A program made the translations under genes and the position numbers. The notes under the pieces are model-generated. The model did not search any database, was not told where the DNA came from, and worked only from the letters and a program-made list of their open reading frames with translations. Positions 1 through 13,700 of a DNA stretch of 64,000 bases are shown here, in pieces. The stretch is from Puffinus mauretanicus (taxonomy: Eukaryota > Chordata > Aves > Procellariiformes > Procellariidae), in assembly GCA_023333565.1 (NCBI GenBank), contig JAJKFH010003256.1:980277-1044276 (forward strand). The letters are read 5' to 3'. Every line of letters begins with the position of its first letter. Within the stretch, counting starts at the first letter, position 1.

Positions 1-3000
1 TTTAGGAGTTGCATCTTGCCTATTTGGGTGTTTATTTTTGTTATATCTCTTCCATTTCAGTATGGAGAATAATATTGAATCTGTTGGAATTTTCCCCCAC
101 TGTTGATCAAGCGTTGTCAGGTTTAGTTTTATAAATATATTTTCATTAACATCCTAAGAGGATTTTGGAAAGCAAAGAAAATGAAAACTATTCATCTTAA
201 AGCTACTCTTGAAAAGCTTGTTTTTGATGCATGCCTCTCCGTGGCTGACGCTTCAGCCCCAGGTACGTTTCAGAGCAGGCTCATGTATAATTTACGTGGA
301 GTGTCGTGCCATCCTTCGCTTTCCCTGGTGGTGAAGCCAGTCTGAGAGGGCTCTTTCCCCCTTATCCTCTCCTGCCACCATCAGCATTGCTCCCATACTC
401 TGTTTTATTGCCCCACTCCATTGGTAGGCTGTGCTTTAAAACAAAACAACAGCAAATATACTTGTAAATTTTGTATTAGGATTTCTTTCCGCTGTTTCAC
501 TCAGCAGCTCCACAAACAAGTGGTGCAAGTGAGAAGGGAGGAGAGGGCAACTTCAGCAGGAATGCTGCCGAGGGAGGGGACGGGGAGTGGCTCGAGGGAA
601 CAAATACGTCGTCATATTGGAAGCTAAGAGAATACTTTCTTGTCATATGCTAAATATCAACACAGACATGTCTTTTCCCTCCTCTGCTGATACAAGGTTT
701 GGCCATGTATGTTTGAAACAAATTCAGTTTCAAAGTTTAACAAAAACCAGTATCAGTTTAACAAAAACACAGCATGCGTGTTGTCTGGATTCCCAGTTCT
801 CTAACGCTACAGCCTGCTCCGCTTCCCCAACGCCCTGCATTTCCAGAGGGTAAATCTATCTAAACGAACCACAAGACCAGTATCTGCATGCTCCAGGATG
901 AGCGATGGTCTTGTAGTGTTTTGGTTGACCCGGGGATGCAGCAGTTTGTGACCTGTCTGAGCGGGGAGAGCACGCTGCGCTGCCCGTCAGCATCGTTTTC
1001 TCAGAGGTGCCTTTTACAAGGCTCGGGGGATGACAACTGCAGGGGCATGCGCCGCGAGTACGAGGGCGGGCAGGAGTCGCTCACCGAAGGGTAGGCGCAG
1101 TAATTAATTGTCAGGCTGCATGGAATCGCTGTAGCGTCAGTGCTGCGCATGGGGTGGGTGCCTGGGTCTGAGGGTGCGATCCTCTGCCCGCACTGGGCGT
1201 GCGTCTGCCTGGCGCGGCTCTGTTCGAGTGGGTGCCACCTCCATCATCCAGGCAGAAGCCATTGCCCTAGCATAGGAGAGCGTGTTTATTTTCAAACATC
1301 CTGCCAGATAATCTTCATCCTCGCAATGATTGTACGGTGCTGTCTCTCTCCTTCATCTGTTGCCCCCTGTACGTGTATTTTATTTGGTTTCAGGAGACTG
1401 TAGCTGATGAAATCACTTTCGTTAGGACTGGAGTTCAGCTGGTTGCTCGTTCCTCTTTGCATTTGGATGTGACTGAGAACGAGTTACACAAGACTCGCTA
1501 GTGCCCTGGGGAGCAGAGTATCCTGCTAAGACAACATTTCTGTTCTGGTCCCTCCCTCCCGTTGGCAGGGAGGCAGGAGGAGGGTGTTCTGACGATCAGC
1601 AGCGTAGCATGCCATGTGTCCGCTCAGGCGATGCCTTCCATAAGCATGGTATGCTGTGAAGAATTGTGTTTTGTCATAAAAATTACAGGATAAATCAACG
1701 GTATTATAGAAACATTGCACCTCAGACAGAATTGTTTGTGTGTGGTATATAGGTGTCCCTAATAAATATTGGAATATTTAGTTTAATCTGCTTTAATTCC
1801 ATGTATAATCAGATGATTTTTCGTAGGCTATTCATTGAGGACTCTAGTCATCTCTGCCTGAAGCCTGCTGGAGGATTTCTAGACAATCCACCTGCAGAGC
1901 TGCGTAGCAAGTGATGGTTCAAAGTTGCCTACTGTAGGTATCTGGCAGGTATAGGTTGGTGTAGGAGTAGTGTTGTGTGCTGCCACATGGAGATGGCTAT
2001 AACACTTGCAAATACAGTTTAGGTTAAGAATTTGCTACATGCTACATTGATAATGTTTGGTAAACAGCACTTTCTAAATCTTAAATACTTGAATTTAAAG
2101 GGAAAAAACATCCCCCCACCTGTAGTAAGGATTACAGTCAGGAATAAGTAGGTCCAGAAAAACCTGCGCATTAAACAGTACTGAAAATGTGAATACTACT
2201 AAAGTGGGACAGTGGAAAAAGAGGTCTTACCACTCCAAAGAATTGGCTGAAGGCAATAGAAAACAAACATTTCTCACACTTTTTAAAGGAATGGAGTGAC
2301 ATGAATAGTATGCTTACTTTCCAGATGTGTCCTTTGTTAGCAGGATTGTGACTCCCATTTCTATCTTATGATTAATACAAATACCAAGTTAAGTGTTCCC
2401 TGAGGATAATTTGGTAAAGCTGCCCACCTGGGGGGGTGAGGGTTCCCTGACCTGCGTGGTCGCCCAGGACGCCCCTGAGCTGTGGCAGTGCTGCTGTATT
2501 CCAGGAACCTGTGAGATTTTTAGGGGTAAGTTACATAGCACATATGTAACTTATATTAAGGAGAAAGAGGAGATCTGTGCTCTAGTCCCTCCCCAGCACT
2601 GGGAACTTTGTATTTTATGTAAGTTCTGAACTTTCACACCAAGCCTGCAGCTTGTTTTGGTCATGTTGTATTATTATTCGCAAGTGTGGCTGCTTATTCC
2701 TTGAGGAGGAGGTGTTACTGATGCTGGCTTTCCAGATTGTTCACAGGATCTAAGCAGGGAGGGTTTGAGCAAGTTGTGCTGGCTTTGTAGACGTTGCCTG
2801 CCTCCCTCGAGCCTCAGGTTTTTGGGTAACAGTGGCAGCACAATAAATAGTGTGAGGATGGGCAGCCTTCTCTTTGTTGGTGTCTGTTTGCCTACATTAT
2901 AGCAAAGAGATTGTTTTTTGTAAGGAACAAAAAGTATTCACACTGAGAATGAAAAGGGAGAAAAAAAGGAAGCCTGTTTTTTGTGCAGCATTACACAGAA

Positions 3001-4678
3001 GTCAGGAAAGCCTCTCGTACTGCAGCCTGGCATCAATCCATTCCCTCTGCTCTTTGGTCTGCCAAACCAGCATCTTTACTCCCTTCAGCAATAAAATATT
3101 CTCTTGCATCTCTGTCTTGCCATCCCCTCTCCTTTCAACATATATGCCTGATAAAAAATACATGATCGTGTCTCTGGCATGAAGCATACAATAGAACCAC
3201 AGTCACGGGGGAAGCTGATTGCCAAGTCAGTATTTCCTCCCTTAAATTTTCATTTTCGTAGTACGTATTCTTTCGGTTTGACCCTAATGTGTCAACCTGA
3301 AGCCTGAGCTGGTATCTTAGCAAAAACACGGTGTACACCATGTGCTTCACTGCTGATACTACCCCAGGAAAACCTGCATTATTCTCCTTATGGGCTTTTG
3401 AAGACGGTGGAGTTGCTCTGCAGTTTTTGATTGTGTGTGGTAGGAGATCATGCTACTACATGCTACTGTTGTACCGATTCAATACATGTTAGCCCTCGAC
3501 CAAATATTACGGCGATTAGTCTCGTTTGTGTAGATGAGTTGAAATCTTCTTGTCAAAATCTAGTTCTGCCTAGGTGGGGGATTGGACAGAATATGAAGAA
3601 TGAATATCTAAAGAATGAATAATTCCTCCCCTGCCCTTACAGATTTACTGGTAATCGCTCGGTGGTGTGGGTCACGGTAAGAGAAACACGTGCTAGGTTT
3701 CTTGCGTGCGGCGGTCTCCAAGAGTTGTCCTGCTGGTGGGAGATGGTACTTTAACATTCACGAGACACCGACCCTCGCATCCTGGCTGCCAGGCTGAGCT
3801 GGGAAATCAGCTACACTGGTACAGAAGGATCCGGCGAGGGCTGTGCTATCAAACTGCACCTTCCATAATCATGGGGAAGGGGGTGCTGTGTTTATTAAAG
3901 AAGGGTCACGCACCAGACTAGCCCTGCAGTCCTGTGGGTAAGAGCGGGGGGCAGAGGAGGGACCCCAAGAGCATCCGCAACAGCCGCGTGCCTGGCAGCC
4001 GGGGTGCCCACCTCTGTCTAAGCATGCAGCACCAGCTGCTTTCTTGACTCTTGGTAGCTAGCGTGTGACCATCACGTCCTCTGCAAGGAAACGGGGGCAC
4101 GTTACAGATTTGACCAGGGTTTTACACTAGTTATGTAGATACCTAACTGTACACCTAGAACACAGGGAGCAGCAATTACCAGCAAACCTGACCTATGGTG
4201 AGCTAATTGCCTTGACATGGGATTGGAGATCAAGTGGAGAATTAGACTAGGGGCTTTTAGAAGCTCTAATCTTACATATTTTTTATTCTGTTAAATGTTT
4301 AAAAAAAAAAAATTAATCAGATTCCTCCTCAGTTTTGCCTTTGATAGCTCTTAAATAGTGGTGAAGGTTTAATGTGGGACAGAGATGTCAAATTTAACTC
4401 TTCTCCTAAGCAGGAGGTCACATTTTCAGCTACTGTTTCTGTCGTGTTGGAGGGTGGCAGAGGGTTCCTTGCTTTAGACACTGCTCTGCACTGTCGGCCC
4501 TTCTGCTGCGGGGATGTTTGGTTGCAGCCCCGATGGAGGGCTTGCCGTTTATTTTGCTTCTCATATGAAAACGAGAGTTGAGAAAAATGATTAAGACATG
4601 AAATATTCATACATCATTGGAGAAAAAATATTTTTGTGTTATTGCACTCATTGTGTTTTTCTTTGTCTCATTTTTCAG
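1..4678 (+). other. 3' part of an RPTOR intron upstream of the first exon in the window
   Basis: Non-coding, T- and A-rich in places. The Raptor residues that should precede Ser504 (a hydrophobic solenoid segment ending in Ala-Val-Asp-Ser) are not found in any + frame here, so this is the tail of an intron that begins outside the window. A 12-A run lies near 4300, and an imperfect 10-bp tandem (CATGCTACTA/CATGCTACTG) near 3450. I recognise no gene or mobile element. Confidence 0.8.
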
Positions 4679-4753
4679 TCATGCCAAGCTGACCTTGTGA
4701 AGGACAACGGTCACAAGTATTTCCTTTCAGTTTTGGCAGATCCGTATATGCCA
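4679..4753 (+). CDS. RPTOR: RPTOR exon, residues 504-528 (HEAT/armadillo solenoid)
   Basis: A 75-nt, phase 0-0 exon reading SCQADLVKDNGHKYF onward to ADPYMP. It follows a pyrimidine-rich acceptor (tttttcag) and ends at gtaagg. The segment is part of the alpha-solenoid that packs against the mTOR HEAT repeats and contributes to the Rag-facing side (known of the family). The sequence is essentially identical to human as I recall it. Confidence 0.96.
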
Positions 4754-7700
4754 GTAAGGACAAGTCATCTTTATTCAGACTCTTCTAGCATTAGCTTGTC
4801 TTAGCTTATCTGTTGCTGCTCTGATGCAGTTGGTGCTAACGTAGGACTGCCTCCCGCCTCCACCTCCTGTGACACCCGCTGCTCTGCTGGGGAGAGGCAG
4901 CGCTGAGCTGTGGAGTCAGTGACCGGGGGCCAAAACGCTCCTGCAGGTTGCGTGACAGAGACAGCCAAACCAAACAAGAATTTGCAAACTTGTTTAAAGT
5001 TATATAAGCGCAGATTACGCAGTGGTGACGATGGGAGCGGGGGGCTCCTGGGGGCTGGGTGCGGAGGCAGCCTAATTGCTCTGTAACTTCCGTAATTCCC
5101 TCTGCAAAAGTTTTTTGTGGTTTCCTGTAATAGGTATTTGTATGCCTCCTCCAGAGCAATATACGGAGGTTGGTTGGGAGGATCGTATTGGCAGTCTGAT
5201 GGAGCGTCTCAGGTGTAACTAGTGACAGGACTGGATGACAAGAAAATTCTAGCTTTCTTTTGCCTCTCTTGTTCTTTTAATGGGATACAAACTGCACTTA
5301 GAATAATCTCGTGTTTCAGAAAGCATGGCATATAGTTGTTCTCTGACCTGTTTTCTAGATAACAATTAGTTGTATATTGTTTTAAGGCTGAACACAGGAC
5401 AATGACTGCTTTTATCCTGGCTGTAATTGTTAACAACTACAACACTGGACAGGTGAGTCCTAACATCCTTTTTCCTTTCATTCTGTCCTACCTCTTCTCT
5501 GCATTGTGCCTTCGCTTTCATAAAAGTGTCCTGGCTTGTATTAAAGCACAACCCTGAACTGCAAAACTGAAATAGAAGATTGCTTTACATTATTTTTCTG
5601 TGAATTAAAAGAAAAATTGACCTGGAGGTGTGACAAACGCATTATGACCTGGCACCTGGAAGTGGAGGTTAAGGACACAAGTCACTCGACAACTACCCCT
5701 CCAGGCAGCACATTGACGTGCTATCAAAGAAATAGTGCCTAGTTCCTGTCAAGTGGAAACTTGATGGTTGTGATAAAGTTCTTGGGAAGGGTATATGGAA
5801 TGAGCCATAAACCTTGGGGCTCTGACAGGTGCAAGGAGTATTTCCAATGAGGAAAAAACAGGCTTTATGCATTACAGGAAGTATTTCTAATGCTCAACTA
5901 CTTAACTAGCTATAACAGCATGTAGTTGACCTTCTCTTCATGCTGCTTCCAAATGGTATTTTATAACAAAATCAGTATATAACCGCTGAATAATTATTTT
6001 CTCTTGATTTCCTGTCTATTTCAGAAATAATCTTCTTTTTCGATGATGGGGTGGGAAGCTGTCATCCAAAATAAATTGCATTGATTTGTGTTTTAGGAAG
6101 CTTGCCTTCAAGGAAACCTGATTGCTATTTGCCTGGAGCAGTTAAATGATCCGCATCCTCTTCTGCGTCAGTGGGTGGCCATTTGTTTAGGACGTATTTG
6201 GCAGAACTTTGACTCAGCCCGGTGGTGTGGTGTGAGAGACAGCGCTCATGAAAAGCTCTACAGTCTCCTCTCAGATCCAATCCCAGAGGTAAAAATTCAA
6301 CTTTTTAAGTAAACACCAGTTGAATTGTCAGAATTCTGGCAGAGGGCTACAGAAATACTTAAAAAAACAGGGCCTTCATGAACGTTACGATTGTGTCTGG
6401 TTCAAAGAAAGATCTTACTGCTGTTTCTTCAAGGTGGTGCAAATCATCCAAACCCTGCAAGAGAAGTAACCAAAGAAATGCAGGGGGAGTTCATACAGCC
6501 CGAAAGCCCTGGAATCTTGGCACCAGAGTTAGGAAACACCATGGGTTTTGCTTACTTTGCATATCAGAAGCTTGTTAAAAATGTGGTCCCAAAACGCACT
6601 GTGTGTTGCAAAAAACCCTCTAGTCTTTTTGGCCGAGTATGAAAACTGTTCTCCTCCTGGTATGTGTGAAAATACATCTTTAATTGAACGTGTTTTACCT
6701 TTGTGACAAACTCTCCAAGAGAGAAGCAGTTCTTGTGCAGAGCCTGGCTGTGATTGACAGAGCCTGTCAGACCCCAGTGAAATTACATCGCATGTGGGAG
6801 AAGTAAGCCTGGAGATAAACACCATTGCTAACGTGCAGTGATTAAAGATTAGATTCCCCTTCACATTCAGTCTTTCTGTCCTGCGTCCTCCACCTCCTTT
6901 CTCTGGCCCCATCTTTCCCCCGTTTTATAAGCAGTATTTATGTGAAGGTTGACTGTCCGTACGGCACACCCGCACCTCGCTTTGAGCAGCCAAAACGAGC
7001 GTTTCTGCTTTGTGAAGCCCATCCTGCAGTTGCTGATTGCACCGAATCCCCACCGTTTGCAGTCTCCACCAAGGCGAGCTGTAAGATTACCAAGCCATCT
7101 GATCCCTCTGTTCTTTCTGTGATCTGGCAAAGTTTACCCTGATTTGAGTTGCTGTCTTTTCTCCTTTTCTTTTTTCCATCATCTTCTACCTTTCTGTAAG
7201 CCCTTCTCTGAAGACTGTATTTCAGCACTCTTATTAAAGAGACTCACATCCCAACAGTAACTCCCCGTGTACCTCATTCCTGTTAATTAATATTCTAGGC
7301 AACGTCAACTGGAAAAATCACCCATGGGAAGGTCACCGAGTATTCTGGGAAATTAAATATACTCCTGCGTGTGTGAATACTTAAAACTCAGTGCTTTGCT
7401 GAATCTGTTTTGGTTTTTACTCTCCATGGGCTTCTGTTTAGCCCTCACTATTTACCTGACACAGTAGTCCAGGTTTCCAGAGATGCCATTTGTGGGGATA
7501 AAAAAATCCCACTGGCAAACTTCGAGCTGGAAACAAGAGGAAAATAATAATGAATGTTTGTGTCTCACAGGTTCGCTGTGCTGCAGTCTTTGCACTGGGA
7601 ACATTTGTGGGCAACTCAGCTGAACGGACCGATCACTCCACCACCATCGATCACAATGTAGCTATGATGTTGGCCCAGCTCATCAACGATGGGAGCCCCA

Positions 7701-10700
7701 TGGTTAGAAAGGTACGGAAAGGCTGGCGGTACGGAAGTTTGGTGGATTGATGCCGATGACTTCTGCACGATGCCTAATCAGAGCGTGCATTATTTAATAG
7801 ACTTTTCAATGAATTTGACTCATTTGGAAGTATCTGTTTCATCGTGAAGTCTTTTAACTTCAGTTCCTGCTGAGAAGCACCACGCACGCGTGACGACACC
7901 AGTGAAAACAGCAGCATCAGGCTACTGCTGTGGCACCGAGCCTTACGCTGCGCGCGCAGGGTGGTCACGTGCAGTAGCGTCCTGGGATGCTGTTTTATCC
8001 ACTTGCCCTTTTTCAATGCACATGTTGCAACATTTACTCTGCAGTGTAAGGAGCCTACTGACAGGAGTAACGCGAGTGAAGTGTAGTATGTCATCGTGTC
8101 CAGGTGTTGACAAGATTGTCATTCAGAGCAAAATGTTTCTGCTGTTTAACACTGGACCTCATGTATTCCACTAAGCAAATGTCTGAAATAGGAGTAACAG
8201 TCCCAGGATTTTGTGGGAATTTTTATATCCTGTTTTTTTTTTTTTAATTTAAGGAGAATGCAAAGACAGGGATAAGGAAGGAGAGCAATTGCACTGAAGT
8301 CTTTTTCAGGTGCTCAAAACACTGAAAATTCTTGCTGGGCTACTCTTCTACTAATGCTCTTCTGTTGATTACTGTTTTGACTGCAAAAATTTACATTACA
8401 GGTTCTCAGGTTTTAAATGCAATAGTAACGTGTTGCTAGAAATGTGGAGTATGTGGCAGTCCTAGGGCAGGAAGAGGAGAGGGAGTAAGAGTGCTGTGGA
8501 GAGAACATGAGAGCTCTGTTCAGTAAAAAGATCTTGCTGCTTTTAGAAACCACAAGGATGGATGACAGACAGTAATTCTTCAAGTTTGGAGAACTACAAT
8601 TTCTGATGTGCCATTGTATATCGATAGCACATTAAATAGTTTTTGACATTCTGGATTGTTCTTGATGGGTGTACTTAGGTGTCCTAATGCTTGTGTTTAC
8701 TTAACTGGAACGTCAATACCCTGACAGTTGTCAGCAGCATTATGAGGAATAATTTTTGTTGTCTTGTTCCAGCATTTAATCAGTTTAATTCAAGAAAAAT
8801 ATGCATGTCACACTAGATGCTCTTTGAGATTCATAAATCTCTCTTTTGGAGGTTAGTCCCCTGAAGAGAGAACAGCAACCAAAGCCAGCTCTCCACCCCT
8901 CCTCTTTGCTGTTCCAAGTGCCTAGCAAGCAGCACCTAACTGAGGGTCTGAACTTCACCTTCTCTACCCTCCCCACCCCACCCCGGTAATTCAGGTTCTC
9001 AGGTTGCAGCTATGAGAGTGAACGGTGATGATCCCTTGCAGGTAGGCAGCACCGTTCTCATGTTAGCTGCTGACTGTGCAGGCAGGCAAGGCTCTGCCGT
9101 TCAGCGTAGGATTCGAACGCCGGGGCTCTGTGGAAGAGCTGAGCCATGTCCCCAGGGGCCTCTTGTCAGGTTCTGTTTCCTTCAGCTCAGAGCAGGCGTA
9201 GGACAGGCTGTAGGACGAGAGTGCTCCGTGCGTACATGTGCGGCACAGGGAGGGGGTCGGGCTGTGCGGCGGGGGGCCGAGGACACCGATCCTCGGCACA
9301 GCCCCTTGCTGCTCTGCAGGAAACAAACGCTTCTCACGGGCGAGACTGCAGCATGCGCAGGAGCAGAAGGAGCTGGGTGCTGGTCACCAGTTCAGTGCTG
9401 TCTGGGACGCTGCATCGGTTTGACAATATTGGGCAGAATCAAAGAGCAGTGGGAGCCTGTTCAGGAATAAAAGACTTGTGAAGAATTAGATTTGAAACAG
9501 GGTCCTCTGGCTTTTTTCAGTTGATCCCTGTGAAGTGAAGGTAAAATTATTAGTCTGGATGGACACCCAATAATATCAACAATAATGACTGTATTGTTCT
9601 GTGTTTCCCTTTGATCCATTGTCTCTGACCTACGTAACCATGAAATACCTGTTTCTTCTGCTCTTTCCGTAGGAGCTGGTGGTGGCTTTAAGTCACCTGG
9701 TGGTTCAGTATGAGAGCAATTTCTGCACCGTTGCCTTGCAGTTCATGGAAGAAGAGAAGAATTACCCTCTCCCTTCTCCAGCTGCCACAGGTAGGTGTTT
9801 TGTGTTTGTGTGGGCAGGAAATGTATAGCCTGAGAGCACTTGGGAACTTTTCTTTAAGGAGTTTGCCCAACACAATGAAATTCTTGCTGGTGGTGATTTA
9901 TCAAACAGCACCAGTGCTACAAAGTTGAGTGACATGGTGGGTAGCTGTGATGTCTGTTTAGCACTATAATATATTGCACTGGAGAAATGCATCCTCTGCT
10001 GACTCTCCATCTAAAACACAGCTATAGCTCACCAGCAAGTTGTAGAGACTGAACACCCTGTCAAATTCAAAGGGATTCCCTTCAGATCAAGACTGAAGTA
10101 TATTTGTCAAGGCAGTACACAGGCTTACTGGACTTTTTTTTTTCCCCTCAAATTATACCTGAAACTTCAGTGTCGTGTTGACCTAATGAGAAGCCTCACC
10201 ACAGAACAATGAACCAACTGTACTCTTTGCTGCTGCAAAGCACCAGACAAGCAGCAGTGAAGAACTTCATGCTTTGTGCCTATGGTCCCATCCCTTTTGT
10301 TGTGCCTATTGCTTTATGTGAGCAATGAAAAGCCCTAGTTGCTAACCTCACATTTTCTTTAGATGTTAAGTACATTGGAAATCTCGAAGGATAATGGGAC
10401 TGTTGCAATGGAAGCTTTGGAGACAAGAGCATGTGCTGTCTCTGCAATGAGTAGTTTAATCCCCCTATTGTCTGAATAACTAGATCATATTGGAAAATAA
10501 GCTTCTCCACATTTGTCCTTTTTGCTGCAGGAAATAAACATTACGTGCAGTTTATATAGTGCTTTTCTTTATCCAAAAGAATCCTGAAGTATTCATAAGT
10601 AGGATGCACGGGAAGCATTGGCCCCACCACCATGATGCAGCCACCTCTGCAGTGAAACAAAATAGCTGTTCTGAAGCCATGGTACTGCATGTGTATTCAG

Positions 10701-13700
10701 GAATGAAAATAAGAAAGTTTGGGAAATTATAAGTAATCCAGGTCATGGGTGAAATATGAGTTGAAACCAGGCCTAAAATTTGCTCAGGAAACCAGAATTT
10801 TCATAACTCTTTATAATGAGAAAATTTACTGGATTTTTAATGAGCAGAAGCAGACAGAAGCCTGCAAATGCTGCCTCTAAATGGCGTCTGCTGTAGCAGC
10901 GTGTCGTAGCACAATGTCTGGGCAGTGGCCCAGCATCGACCTGGAGAGAAGAGTCATCGTGCCTCTCTGGGTAGTCTGCAGGCACTGGCAAGGCTCGGCT
11001 CACGTGGTTTTATTGGATGTAACAAAATCACAGCCTAAACAGCAGAGACACGTGGTCCTTGCTGATAATGTGCACAGAGGATCCTTTGTCGTACCTCATT
11101 CTAAGGGGCAATGACTAAATTCTGTTCATATTGGTAGTATTTTAGTTATATATTTGCTGGGAAATAACCAAAGGGCTGTGATCGCTTTGGTTACATCTAT
11201 AATTGCTAAATTTTGCATCCACAGAGGGTGGGAGTTTGACGCCAGTGCGAGATGGTCCATGTACACCGAGGCTGCGGTCCGTCAGCTCTTATGGGAACAT
11301 CCGAGCAGTTACCACAGCTAGGAACCTGAACAAGTCCTTGCAGAACCTCAGCCTGAATGAAGAATGTAAGAGACATTTCAAAATTTTCATTTTTCTTTGC
11401 CTCTTCTTTCCCCGCCTTCTCCTGCAAGCTAGGAGATACCACGTGCAAAACAACATGAGCTGAAACTAACATTTTATCCAGCTGCCAGCTCCAAGGGCTT
11501 AGATGAGAAGCCCCCTCATGATTAGTTTCAATTTTCTAGTTGTTAGTGTTGATTTTTCTGAGTGTTTAGGGACTAAAAACGTGCCTTCCAACTTCCTAAC
11601 ATACATGGATTTTTAGCTGAATCATTTCTGACCCCTTGATGCTTACTCTGTATTTAAACATTTAGTGTTTAAAAGGGGACGTTGTGGATTTGCCTACACC
11701 TTCATTGGGTGTTGTAGGTTTTAGAAAAGGGCTGTTATGCCTGGGTAAAAATTGTTCTCCCACCAGTTCTTGTTTCTGCATCTGCCCCCTTTTCTTTCGG
11801 CAGCTGGAAGCTCTGTTGCATTTTCTCCCGGGAACCTCAGCACCAGCAGCAGCGCCAGCAGCACCTTGGGCAGCCCTGAGAATGAAGAGTATATCCTGTC
11901 GTTTGAGACTATTGACAAGATGAGACGCGTCAGCTCTTACTCTTCTCTGAATTCACTAATAGGTGAGTAAAGACTCTCCTACCCTTCCTTTGGTGTTGCC
12001 TTTCTTCACATGCTTGCACTGGCATTTGTGGAAAGTTCGGATCTTAGCTCCTGCTAGATCTCAATCCAACAAAATGTCTCATAACGCTAGAAACATTACT
12101 CTTGTGTTTGGTTAGGCAGAGCAGAGTCCCTCCTGCTATGATGGAGGGAAAATGAGAGCTGTTGGCTCCAACTGTACGCTTCCCTGCGACGGACAGCAGT
12201 CCTGTTAGGAATTTAAGAACAAAAATGTAGCGTATACAGGAATTTCACGTCCACTGCAGTTTCGTTGGCTAGAGAGTGAAAGCGAGGGGCTCCCCATCCC
12301 ACGGACATAGCAGCTGGGTACGCTGGCACTAACTGCTTCCCCTGGTTATTTTTCATGTGGCTTGTATTTCTATACAGCACAGCCACTTTGTGTTACTCAT
12401 CCAAGGAAGCCTCACCTAGCTGATTTCCTATGCGGGTTTATGTGTGCATTGTTAAAATAGGACATAGAAAAGAAGAAAACCCAGGTTGTGTCTTAAAAGC
12501 AAAAGACTGAGTATTTCATAGAACTCCGCTTTTGTGTAAAAAGTTCCACGGCTGATCCCGCTGCCTCCAATGCCCTCTCCATTATTTCCTCCCGGATAAG
12601 CAGCCGCAACATCAGTTACAGCACTTTTAACAGAACTTTTTAACACTGCTCAACAGTCCCTTTGTCTCCCGGCATCTGACTCTCTGGGTAGCATACAGAA
12701 CTCTGCAGAGCGAAGTGCTACAGCACAGAAGGAAAGGAAATTTTACTTGTATTTATGCAGTGCGTGGCTGATTTGCGTGTGATGGATTATTTGCATTTCT
12801 TTTATAGAACAAAACGGGAATGTTTATATTAAGCTAGTTCAACTCGGTTGTTTTTCAGGTAACTTTCCCAGTCATGTCCGACTGCTACAATAGCATTGCT
12901 TTAAACTAGCTGTAGTTTTTCAAACAATCTAAACCGTTTTGGGGGGATAATATAGACAACATGCAGAAGGACCTGGCTTTTGGAACAGCCTCCTTCCAGG
13001 GAGCAGGGGAGGCAGCACGCAGCAGAGAAATGCTGGGGGAAGCCTGTGGATTTTTTTTGGAATCAGTAAATGTGCCCATATTTTTCTAGCCTTCAAAAAT
13101 CAGTGAAAAGAGTGGTATAACTCAGAGAGGAGTCCACCTGGGTGATAGACTTGTCTTGACTGAAGAAGCTTTTTGCTCTACTCTGTATTTTCTGGAAGAA
13201 GTCATGGTGATTTGGCTCTCCTGAGTTGAAACATTCTGGGCTTGTAATTCTTGAGCCCCTGTGGCAGTTTAAAACCATGTGTTCATTAGAAACTTGATAA
13301 ATTCATTTGCTTTTGATTGTAGGTAATGAAATTGGATCTTCTAGAGCATGACAGGAACATTAGGAAATTTCTCTCCATCTTAAGCTAGAACTTGAGTTTT
13401 CCTCATTTCCACTGGTGCAAACCGGTGTCTGCTTGATGGCTTGTGCGTGTCTCACAGGAGCTTTACAGCACAGTTGGAAAAGAATCTAGAGATGAGCTGG
13501 AGATGAGTGAGGGAGACCTAGGAAAACAAAAAGAGCAGTTCTCCAAAGCCTCCCTCATTCCTATTCCAGCAGAAGAGCTCATATCCAGCTGGAAATGACA
13601 GAGCTTATAGAAGTGTTTAAAATTCATAACTCGCAGAATCCCATTACCTTCAACATTTGCCTGCTGAAAGCCAGGCTTTTTTCATTTCTACTGAGGAATC

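Noticed and set aside
161..261. Exon-like open segment ending at a gtacgt donor in the first intron
   Set aside because: It would end in phase 1 while the next RPTOR exon starts in phase 0; the frame that fits contains a stop, and the peptide does not match Raptor.
8994..9041. A 48-nt segment flanked by AG and gtaggc, similar in layout to the 44862 candidate
   Set aside because: In the phase required by its neighbours (0-0) it hits a TGA after six codons.
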